A stretch of DNA of 64,000 nt from Chamaecrista fasciculata (lineage: Eukaryota > Streptophyta > Magnoliopsida > Fabales > Fabaceae): assembly GCA_003254925.1 (NCBI GenBank), contig QANZ01002954.1, positions 1 through 64,000 on the forward strand. The letters are read 5' to 3'. Each line of letters starts with the position of its first letter. Position 1 is the stretch's first letter. The position numbers were made by a program, and so were the translations under genes. The notes below the pieces were generated by a model, which made no database searches, was not told where the DNA came from, and saw only the letters and a list, made by a program, of their open reading frames with translations. This document shows, one piece after another, positions 33,666 through 43,958 of this stretch.

Positions 33666-34050
33666 TTTAATATTGGCCAAAGTCCTATTTTGGTCCCCCA
33701 GTTATGCTCCTTGTTCCAAATAGGTCCCCCAGTTATTTTTTGTTCCATATTGGTCCCTCAGTTATGCAAAACTTGAAAAAGTTGGTCCCTCTAACGTTTT
33801 CCATCCATTTTTCCGTTAAAAAAAGAGGAAAAATAAACTTTCATCCCCAAAAGTTTTATTTTCTTATATTAAGGTCCTTTTTTTTATAATAGGATCAAAA
33901 CGTAAGAAAAGAAAGTAAATTAAGATTTTAAGTGAATTTACCCAAAAAATTCAAAAAATCAATCTCTCTCTCTCTCTCTCTCAACTCAAACCAGAAAAAT
34001 GGCGACACACGAAACCGCCGATACACACGACAACGACGGCGAAGTCATTC

Positions 34051-34347
34051 ATGCTTCCTCCGTCGCCGTCCTCTTCCTCCGACTTCGAGTTCTCCAGCTC
34101 CGCCGTCTCCCCCCGCAAATCCGCCTCCTCCGCCGTCGTCGACGACCTCTTCTACAACGGCCAGCTCTTATCTCTCCATCTCTCCCCTCGCATCAACATG
34201 CTTCGAACCCTCCTCTCCTCCTCCTCCGCCGCCGCACGCGACTCCACCGGCAGCTCCAACGACTCCAACTCCCTCTTCGCCACCACCACCAACTGCAACT
34301 CCTTCTGTCCTAGCTTCGTCGCCGACGACGACGACCTCTGCCAATGA
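34051..34347 (+). pseudogene. Captured BKI1/MAKR-like gene fragment (left arm and spacer)
   Basis: The + frame contains SSSDFEFSSSAVSPRKSAS, VVDDLFYNGQLLSLHLSPR and later RDSTGSSNDSNSLF. The (A/V)DDLF.NGQLLPLHL and RDSTGSSNDS pattern is, from family knowledge, seen in plant BKI1/membrane-associated kinase regulator-like proteins of unknown detailed role. About 98 residues are open, with no stop in the fragment. It is bounded by MULE arm, not by its own promoter, so it is cargo. The family assignment is tentative. Confidence 0.5.
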
Positions 34348-34382
34348 GAGGTAGCTCCGTCGCCGACGACGACGACCTTTGC

Positions 34383-34530
34383 CGAGGGGAGAGATGGAGA
34401 GGTAAGAGTTGACCGTTGTAGAAGAGGTCGTCGGCGGCGGCGGAGGAGGCGGATTTGCGGGGGTAGACGGCGGAGCTAGAGAATAACTTCGCCGTCGTCG
34501 TCGTGTGTCTCGGCGGTTTCGTGTTCGCCA
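34383..34530 (-). pseudogene. Second, inverted copy of the captured fragment (right arm)
   Basis: The minus strand reads AKLFSSSAVYPRKSAS and AADDLFYNGQLLPLHLSPR, the mirror image of the fragment in the left arm with a few substitutions (QLLPLHL here against QLLSLHL there). The segment is therefore part of the terminal inverted repeat itself. A transcript through the element would pair these two copies. Confidence 0.6.
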
Positions 34531-34869
34531 TTTTTCTAGTTTGAGTTGAGAGAGAGAGAGAGAGAGAGATTTTTTTGTATTTTTTGGGTAAATTCACTTA
34601 AAATCTTAATTTACTTTCTTTTCTTACGTTTTGATCCTATTATAAAAAGAAAAGGACCTTAATATAAGAAAATAAAACTTTTGGGGATGAAAGTTTATTT
34701 TTCCTCTTTTTTTAACGGAAAAATGGATGGAAAACGTTAGAGGGACCAACTTTTTCAAGTTTTGCATAACTGGGGGACCGATATGGAACAAAAAATAACT
34801 GGGGGACCTATTTGGAACAAGGAGCATAACTGGGGGACCAAAATAGGACTTTGGCCTTTAATATTATCC

Positions 34870-35404
34870 TCTGTTATAAATACCCGACCGGACCGGACGG
34901 TCGGACCGGTTGAACCGCGAACCGGACAGTAGTCCGGTCCGAGTTGAGCAAAAAACCGGACAAGCTGAGAACCGGTCAAGAACTGCCTGAACCGGTCAAA
35001 AATCGGGAAAACCGCCTTGAACCGGCCGGTTTTGAGGTTGAACCGATTCAGTTTTTTTCTAATTTTTTTTTTCTTGACTAAAATGATGTTANTTTTTTTT
35101 ACTTTTTCTTGATTAAAATGATGTTATTTTAAAGAAATTTGTTTCTTATTATGTTTAGACTCAAAATAATACATTATTTAATAGTTTTTACTTCAAAATT
35201 TGATTTTTTATCCTCCTAATTAATCACTTTCTTACTCAATCCAGCTTAAATTTAAAGAGTTTATTATATATTTTTATTATATTAAACTAAATATATTATT
35301 TTTTATTTATTTAATTATTAACGGTTAAACCCCGGTTGAACCATTGAACCTTGAACCGCTGCTTCGGCCGGTTCAATGACCGGTCCGGTTTTAATAACCT
35401 TGCT
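34870..35404. mobile_element. hAT-like element rich in CCGG/GAACCGG
   Basis: The left region (GACCGGACCGGACGGTCGGA..GAACCGGTC) and right region (..GGCCGGTTCAATGACCGG, GGTTTTAATAACC) are inverted-like, with an AT-rich centre. It belongs to the same broad family as 37750-38158. An N at 35092 lies within a duplicated 'aaaatgatgtta' stretch. A target duplication was not readable. Confidence 0.5.
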
Positions 35405-35794
35405 TTTATTACCTATGTTTAGTTATAATTAACACCCATTCAAAAATTTGTTTAAACTGTTGAAGTTCTAATTATAGGTAGGGTATACCATATCCTTAGA
35501 CCCATACTCGAAAGAAAAAAATCATTTTTATACACGTGTGGGTATCAAATTTAATTCTCATCCTTTATCCCTGAACCCAGACTTGGACCTACAATTTTGA
35601 ATGAATAAATCCTCATACACGAACTCATTCCATTTTTACCTAGACCAACCCAACCCAAGGGTAAAATTTGCAGTTACCCGTCGACTATGAGCATTTTGAT
35701 CATTCCAATTCATGATCTAGACTCATGTTCTTGATTAAATTCATTACCTCACATGATGACCTTAAATATGAGGAGTTAATAAATAATAATAGCA
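35405..35794. other. Eroded hAT-like and AT-rich DNA
   Basis: The text 'gacccatactcg..gtgtgggtatcaaatttaattctcatcc..gggtaaaatttgcagttacccg' (about 35495-35680) resembles the eroded element at 27255-27700. No gene was found. Confidence 0.3.
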
Positions 35795-35905
35795 TGCTAA
35801 CAAAGGTTGACCTAGTTGGTAAGGAGTTGACTCATAACTCACAATCGATTCCCACTCTAAAGCCTAGAGGTCTGCTCTAGCCTTAGATATAATATTTTGT
35901 ATAGT
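35795..35905 (+). mobile_element. Truncated tRNA-derived SINE-like head
   Basis: An A-box-like TGACCTAGTTGGTAAGG (about 35808) and a B-box-like CAATCGATTCCC (about 35843) are spaced as in a pol III promoter. They are followed by 'gcctagaggtctgctctagcc'. The 3' body is short and no A-tail is clear. Confidence 0.4.
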
Positions 35906-37241
35906 GACAGGCCAAAAGGTTTATCACATCTATGATTTAATACATAATTAGTCACTTAATTAAAATTGTTCGATAAATAAATAAAATTATAACTAAAAAA
36001 TTAACTTATTTATACAGAAAAGATTAATTCTAATGATACTATCAAACATGTTAGATATATTGTATCAAATGAATGAATTTAGTGTATGTCAAATATCAAT
36101 GTGTTTAGCCAATATCAACTTAAAAATAAACAGGTGAGTAACTTCACAACAATGACAAAAGTATCTTTTTGGTTCCTAAATTTTAAATCAACTTTCAATT
36201 TCATCTCTAATATTTTTTTGTTGTTAATATCATCTTTAATATTTCATATTTTGGTCAATTTTATCATTTGCTCTTTTTTGTTTTTGGCCAAAGACAAGAA
36301 TGGACAAAACACCTAACACAGGTGTTAGTCCTTATTCCCATAAAACCTACTTAAATATTCACACATACACTCACTTCCTACCGATGTAGGACTTGAAACC
36401 ACCACACACTCATTTGCTCTTACTATCTGTTGCACGGATACTTCAAAAATGGCGTCGTACTCGTACCGAATACATACCCGTACCGGTATTCTATGAATAC
36501 TCTTGGATACTTTTAAAATATTATTAAATATAAATTTTTATATTTTTTTATAAAATATCACTATATTTTTATCTTATTTTATTTTTGTTATATTAAAAAA
36601 TTATTTTGTTCAGATTAATAAACAAAACATTAAGATTTTTATAAGAAAAAGCATATAAATTTATATTTTATAACATTTTATTTAAATAAATATTGTCGTA
36701 CGNCCCCGGTTGAACCATTGAACCTTAAACCGCTGCTTCGACCGGTCCGATTTTAATAACCTTGTTATTATCACATTAATTTATTTATCATACAGCTTGC
36801 TGATTTGAATTATTTATAAATTACTTAATATTTTGATATTCTTATTTTAAATTATATATAATTTGAATTTTAAAAGTGTTGTATGACTTTAAAAAAATAT
36901 TTATATATTTTTTTTAAATGTGACCGATTCAGTCATTGACCCAATGACCTGACGGTTGAACCAGTGATCCGACCACCTGAACTCTTATCCGGGTTAATAA
37001 CCGGTCCGAATTTTCGAACTATGCTTCAAATCATTCCACCGTCTCGTCACTGCACAGACTCCCACTTAGAAAAAGCCACATGCTCACGATGCCATCATGA
37101 TCTATGCTCATTTCCCCGTGCAAAAGGGGATGCAAAGAGTTGGGTACATCCAATGAATCAAGCTCCCTCATTTGATTTTCAACGGTGGGGATGGAAACAC
37201 CTCTAATGATGGGGATTGAGCTAACCTATAATGGTCATGCA
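35906..37241. other. AT-rich DNA with element fragments, no gene
   Basis: It contains a 'tgttgcacggatacttc' fragment (about 36428), an N at 36703 immediately followed by a 60-base copy of the right end of the 34870-35404 element, and another GACCGATTC..AACCGGTCC fragment (36921-37010). A short open frame near 36964-37206 has no recognised domain. Confidence 0.35.
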
Positions 37242-37563
37242 CTATGAAGTATCTATACTGGCATAGACTCCTCGATACGCTAAATTCTTAAATTTACATA
37301 ACACAACACGGCATATATTTATATATATAAATAATAAAAAATCTATAAATTTTGATGAAAACTTTAAAATTATAATATCTATTCATAATATATGTCATAT
37401 GTGTCATTGTTTTTTATTGTTTGTCATATTAAAGTCATAGAAATTTGATTTTATATTTTGAAATTTATGAATATGTGTCGTATGAGTGTCGTAAGAATGT
37501 CAAACACGAACGTGTGTCTGACACAGTGACATACCCTCAAAATAAAGTGTTCATGTTTCATAG
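37242..37563. mobile_element. hAT-type MITE (ATGAAGCATGGACAC family), diverged copy
   Basis: The ends CTATGAAGTATCTATACTGG and ..GTGTTCATGTTTCATAG are inverted. The interior follows the order of the copy at 27849-28176 (CACGGCATATATTTATAT, TTTGATGAAAACTTT, GTGTCGTA, GTGTGTCTGACAC). The expected 8-bp duplication is not preserved. Confidence 0.65.
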
Positions 37564-37749
37564 ATGATCTTGTAACCCTTTTAAAGGGCGAAACTTGTGG
37601 TTATTGGGCTTCCATATTGGGCTTCCATATTGGGCTTTGATTGCTAAATCTAATTGTATGCATTCTGGAATCAGCTATCTTTGAGTTGACCTATAACGGT
37701 CACCTTGGAAGCATCAACGTTGCACTTGAGAACCGAAACCTCATAGGAT

Positions 37750-38158
37750 CATAGTGCAAAAAATCGGACCGGTTATTGACTCGGTGAAAGGCTCGGGTCA
37801 CTGGTTCACTGGTTCAACCGCTGGGTCACTGGTTCAACCGGTTGAGCCGGTTTACTTAAAAAATACATTTTCAAATATACATATTCATCAAATACATATT
37901 GATATATTACAATATTTTAAATTTAAAGTAAAAATTGAACATAACCATATGTCCATCACATATAATAAGTGTCAAATATTTAATTTTTTCAAATATTTCT
38001 GGGTCAATCGGTTTCCGGTTCCCGGTTTAACCGGCCGGTTCGAGAGGTTTGACCCGATTCACCACCGAGTCAACTGCAGGCCGGTATTTTATTTTTTCTG
38101 GACCGAACTGGTGTCCGGTTCGCCGGTTGAATCGGCCGGTCCGGTTTTTTCTACATTG
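37750..38158. mobile_element. hAT-type element with exact 8-bp target duplication
   Basis: The exact duplication CATAGGAT lies at 37742-37749 and 38159-38166. The ends CATAGTGCAAAAAATCGGAC and ..GTCCGGTTTTTTCTACATTG are imperfect inverted repeats. The arms are filled with GGTTCAACCG / CGGTTGAACC motifs and the centre is AT-rich. It is 409 bp and non-coding. Confidence 0.8.
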
Positions 38159-38607
38159 CATAGGATTGTTAGTCCTTGATGTTCATTTGGGACCACCCAT
38201 GGAAAACTGAATAAGTCCTTCGTAGCAATTAGCAACAAGTAATAGAAATTGGGGGACTAGTGATAGGAGATCCCTAAGTAGTTGGTAAGTTATAACTACC
38301 CCTCTTCCATTTGCTCCATATTATTTAAGGATTCTATTGAAATTTCCAAAATATGCACTCATCTTCTCTCTCATTTGACTCTCACTCTCTCTCTCTCTCT
38401 CTCTAAATTCTATTGATTTTGACATAAAAGTGGTTGACAAGATTTAAATCTCGGCATGCCTTTTTACGTAGGTTCTCACCCCGATTGCCAGAGTCCTCCT
38501 CGCTTGGAAATAGCACCGTCAAATCTCATATTGAAATTATGAAGTTCAATACTCTATACTATAAATGTACATAGTAATCAATTTATATTACTTATCAACA
38601 CATTGAG

Positions 38608-39898
38608 GGTGATTTGCGTTTTTTATAAAATTTATTTTGATTATAATCGTAGTGCGATTATAATCAAAGTTGATTATTTTTGTAGTGGTGTTTAGATGAT
38701 GGTTGATTATTTGGTGTGAAATTATTAAAATGGGTATGTAATGATTGTGGTAGGTGGATAAAAAGTAAGGAAATTGATAAATTGTATAAGGATATAAATG
38801 GAAGAAAAAGTTGGAAAAAGTAAGGTGTGATTTTATTATAATCAAAATGTGTTTGGATATGATTGTTGCTTGAAAAAAAAATCAAATATGTTACTGTTTG
38901 CCTTGAGAAGCGTGAAAAATTGATTATTTTCATGTGCAAGTGGGGGGTGATTATTTGATTTGGTGCACCGAATGAATTTTGGCCTATGTAATAGTGCACC
39001 AAAAGGACTAAAATGTACCATTTTTGCCCGACATTTGGTGCACCAGCGAAGAAAATGGTGCACCGTTTCGCAGCAGATGAGAGAGAAGGAAAAAAGCAGC
39101 GGACCCGAAAAAAACCTTCAATTTTGCATAATGTTTGGCTTCTCTCTGACTCTCTTCTCTCACTCGTTATCTCTCATCTCCCTCGTTCCTCTCATTCTCA
39201 CTTCTCTCTCTCTTCGCCGCCATGGTAGTTGCTACCAAATCTGTTGAGTATCATTTTTTCCCTTTGCGTTTGCATGTTTGAATCAATAGTAAACTCAAAT
39301 TGACTATATACAATCAATGGAATAAGGTTTCTTTTATCGGCACATGGGATCTGAACAAGCACAACATCACAATTGAGTATGTTATGTGAAGAACAAACTC
39401 AAAGCCCTTTGAGTGGAATAAATTTTAGAGTTAAGATCTTGTTGCCTTCAAAATCTCTACTTGCTCTCACTTGGCCAAACTCATGCAAGCCTAGTCGTTT
39501 CTGTTAAGACCCCATTAGAAAGAGACGAGAGGGAGAGACGAGAGAGAGGGAGAGAGAGACGAGAGAGAGGGGAGAGAGAGAAGGAAATGAGTGGCTAAAA
39601 TGACAATTTGATCCCTAAATAATTTGGGTAAAATTACATTTTAGCCCAAGACAAACAATAAGTATTTACAACATGGCCTAATATTCAGATTAAATGATTA
39701 TCTTACCCTTGTGATGGGTGATTGAATGTGATAGAGTATAGGTAATTATAGGTATATATATAGGGGTATAAGTGTAATTGAGTGTGTTTGATTATTAAAA
39801 AATCATGATTATAATTGAATCAGGAAAAAAACGTAAACGAACATGTTTATTATGATTATAATCAAAATAGATTATAATCAAAACGCAAACGAACTGGG
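38608..39898. mobile_element. Harbinger-like non-autonomous element, copy 2
   Basis: It shares its left part (TTTATTTTGATTATAATCG.., GTGGTAGGTGGATAAAAAGT), the 'ggtgcaccg' cluster (38960-39065) and its right 200 bases (..AAAACGCAAACGAACTGGGCC) with 13171-14826. TGA flanks both ends (38605-38607 and 39899-39901), which could be a 3-bp duplication. The middle differs: it has no 63-bp array but a GAGAGA-type microsatellite (39525-39585). Confidence 0.6.
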
Positions 39899-40336
39899 CC
39901 TGAGTTTGAAATACTGAATATTCAAAATTTATACATTAAACTACATTCGTTTTAAACTCCTATTACATTATAAATTAAAATTTTTAATTAATTAAAACAT
40001 TCAACAAAAGAGAAATGCTTTCCTATTATACACAATAAAATTACATAATTTAAATTACAATTAAAGTACATCATTAAAAAGAGAATTGCCTATAAAAAAT
40101 GTTAAATAAAATATATAAGGAATTAAAGAATGGAGATATTTGCACAATAATAATGAAATAGGAATCAAGATATTAAAATAAAATAAAATAAATTACTTGA
40201 AGAAATCTCAGTCAAATTACATTATAAATGTATTTATATCAAATTATATATGATTTGAGAAGACCCACTATCAGGAAATAAACTCCAAAATCATATATAA
40301 TAATATGCATATATGTAAGTAAGACAAATAATGAAA

Positions 40337-40342
40337 TTTATT
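40337..40342 (-). terminator. Polyadenylation signal candidate of CASP-like gene
   Basis: AATAAA on the minus strand, about 43 bases after the stop codon of the CASP-like gene. It is a plausible near-upstream signal, though AT-rich context makes chance matches common. Confidence 0.35.
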
Positions 40343-40384
40343 AGAATTCCCACATATATATTGAAGTGTTTAATATGCCTCATC

Positions 40385-43300
40385 TCATTTTTTTCGGCTT
40401 CGGATAAGGATGATTGAAATGACAATAGTGCAAAGACTAGACACACAGAGGATAGAAGAAGCAATGATCATTTGATTGTAAAATTTTCTGAATGTGGATC
40501 TTGTAGGATCGCTCTTTGGAATACCAACACTCTTGAATATCTCCTCATACAGTCTCTTAAACTCATAAGCCACACCAATACCAGCACCAATGCCTGTGGC
40601 CAACAATAGACTAATTACCTGCAATTAATCATGATCATCACCTTAATTAATTAATTTTCATCATAAATTCACATTATATTAATTACTAACTTGATCAAAG
40701 TGCACTTTTCGTCTCATATCTTCTGCTCAGGTCTTAATTTGGTCCTATAATTTTTTTCGTTACACTTTTGGTCCGGTGTTGCATTTTTTATCTCATATCT
40801 TTGGGTCAGGTTGCAGAATTAGTTTCATATCTTTTGGTCATGTTGTAGAATTGATCTCATATTTTTAGGTCAAGTGTAAAATTAGTCCTATATCTTTGGG
40901 TCAGGTGGGACTAACGGTGAAATTTTTTACAAAGATATGAGACAAATTCTATAAGATAACCAAAAGATATGAGATAAAAAGTTATACGAGACCAAATATG
41001 TAACCTGAGCAAAAGATTTGAAACCAAAAGTGCTACAAAAAAAGCTATGGGACTAAATTCAGACCTGAGCAAAAATTATAGAACTAAATATGCACTTTGA
41101 CTTAATTAGTAATTAACTTTGATTGTCAGTCTTAGTCTTTTTGGGTTAAAATTTAAGCTCTTAGACCCCAAAAAAAAGTCTCACTAATATATATGTTGAA
41201 TCAAACGTTTTCGACTAAGCTAAAAATTATAGAATACATCACGAACACAATAGTTCAATTATATTTTGTCACAAACATATGGTATCAATCTTTTAAATTA
41301 TCAGGCTGGAAAAAAAATCTCTTAAATTAGATGATTAAAGAATTTGATCGATTATTGTCAATCTTCAGCTCTTATTGATATGCAGGAGACAATAAATTAA
41401 ACTTGTATGTGATCATATATGCAAACAAAGAGTTGTAGAGTTAGTGACAAGTTACTGAAGAAGTTTGTCAATAAATTAAACTTGTATGTGATCATATATG
41501 CAAACAAATTAACTTACTAAAAGAAGAGAGTTGTAGATTTTTTTTTTTTGAACCAAAGAGTTGTAGAGTTAGTGACAAGTTACTGAAGAAGTTTGTCAAT
41601 AAATTAAACTTGTATGTGATCATATATGCAAACAAATTAACTTACTAAAAGAAGAGAGTTGTAGAGTTTTTTTTTTTTTTTTGAACCAAAGAGTTGTAGA
41701 GTTAGTGACAAGTTACTGAAGAAGTTTGTTAACTTTTCTTACTTCTTTGAAATTTATTTCATCATTATAAAAAATAAGTAACATATTATTTTAAAAAATT
41801 TGTAATTTATTTTAGAGTAAACTAACAATTCGGTCTTTGAAAGATCACTAAGTTGACAACTCAATCTCTAAAAAATTGAAACATACTCTTTAGTTTCTGA
41901 AAAATTGAAACGGCTTACTATTTACTCTATGAAAAGGACTAATAAGTATAATATTTTGATATCTTAGGGACTAAATTGTGTATTTTAATCTTTCAGGGAC
42001 GAAGTTATCAACTCAATGATCTTTCAATGACTGAATTGTTAATTTACTCTTTATTTTTATAATATTAAAATGGCAAAAAATACTATCGGTGTCTCCAAAT
42101 TATAGGGTAAATTTCAGTTGTACCCATATTCTTTTATCATGGTCAATTATACCTTTAAAAATTTTCAAATTTGGCACACTTGTACTCCAAGGCATAACAT
42201 TATCTAAATCATTAACGAAAAATATTGACATCATAGTTACATGAGTAGTGACTTCTTTTATGTCTTTATTTTGATGTCAGTTGTATCCCAAAACTTTGAT
42301 ATTTCACTTTGGTACCCTGTAGTTTGGTCATATTTCACTTTGGTACCCTGTGGTATTCTCTGTGAACACTTTAGTACCCTTTTGTAGCTATTTTGTAATT
42401 TTAACCATAAAAAATTTGACAAAACTTACATATTGACCTCCAATATTTTCAAAAAATTACAAACAGGTCCCTAGATACATATTATTTAGGGACTAAAATG
42501 AAAACTATGAAAATTTTTTGGGTCAAAACATAATTTTTGAAAAATATAGGACAGAAGATAGAATTATAAAAAGTCCCAAATTTTTTTATAGTTTTCATTT
42601 TAGTCCCAAGATAATATGTATCCTGGGACCTGTTTGTAATTTTCTAAAAATATTGGGGTCAATATGTAATTTTTGCAAAATTTGTTATGGTTAAAATTAT
42701 AAAATAGCTCCAAAAGGGTACCAAAGTGTTAATAGAGAATACCACAAAGTACCAAAGTGTCACTTTTTAAACCATAGGGTACCAAAGTGAAATATAACCA
42801 AACTACAAGGTATCAAAGTGTAATGTACCCTTATTTTATTATTAAAAGCACCCCCCAAAATGTTGATGTTACTATGATATCATCCTTTTTCGTTAACAAT
42901 TTAGATAATATTATTTCTTTGGGTATAATTCAATCAAATGTAAAACTCTAGGGGTATAATTGATCACAAAAAAAAAGTTTAAGGATATAATTGTGAGTTA
43001 CCCCATAGGTTTTGGGTATTTGCCTTTTATAATTAAAAACATTATTTATCCTTAAATTTAATTTAGAAGGTAAAGCAATTTTTGGAAGTAATTGTTCTTT
43101 TAAATATATCAAAATTATAAAAGAAAGTAATTCAATTAGCTTCAAAAATCACTTTTCCTCTTAAATTTACCTTATCAAAAGTAATTATATTTATGCCAAA
43201 ATCAAAATTTAGTACTATTTTTTTGCTCAGTTTCAATTTGTTTCTGCATCTTTTTTTGGTGTACTTTTGGTCCCATATCGTTGGGTCAGGTCCCAATTTA

Positions 43301-43919
43301 GTCACAGTCCCACATCTTTCTTTGTTACAGATATGGTCTCATATCTTTAGATCAGGTGCAGAATTGGTCACATATCTTTGGGTCAAGTGGAATTAACGGT
43401 GGAATATTTTACAAAGATATGAGACACATTCTCCAACTTGACCAAAAGATATAGGAAAAAAATGATATCGGACTAGACTGGGACCTTTTGAAAAGATATA
43501 GGATCAAAACTGCAACGAAAAAGATACAAGACCAAATTGAGAATTGAGCAAAAGATATAGGACCGAATTTACACTTTGACTTATATTTATAAATGTATAT
43601 GAGTGTTACTTACCAAAAATCATGACGGGTATATATCTTACCATAACAACTGAGATTACTATATACGTATAAAAATTAATAGTTGACAGTTTTAAAGAAT
43701 TTATCTAGTTTTTTCCCAAAATTAAATGGAAGAACCTTGTCCCCATAGAAGTCAAAATTTGGCAAGTTTTTCATCAGTTTTTTCTGATGCATTGCGTAGT
43801 ACACAGCAAATGGTAGCTGCACAATGGCGTAGGCTGCTGATATTACCGCAACGGCAAGCACATACCTGAAATTTTCCAAGGTTTGATTGGTCAAAAGAAA
43901 GAATATAGCTGAATTATGT

Positions 43920-43958
<39 letters not shown>

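Larger units (their letters stand above)
33675..34856. mobile_element. Foldback Pack-MULE (family A) with host cargo in both arms
   Basis: The ends GGCCAAAGTCCTATTTTGG and ..CCAAAATAGGACTTTGGCC are perfect inverted repeats. The exact 9-bp duplication TTTAATATT flanks the 1182-bp element (33666-33674 and 34857-34865). The inverted repeat runs far into the interior (left arm about 33675-34190, right arm about 34383-34856), leaving a spacer of about 190 bp. The inner half of each arm is GC-rich coding-like DNA. The right arm lacks about 40 bases present in the left (near 34050-34095). Confidence 0.92.

Noticed and set aside
33932..34354. Pro/Ser-rich 140-codon frame
   Set aside because: Alternative frame of the captured BKI1/MAKR-like fragment inside the Pack-MULE.
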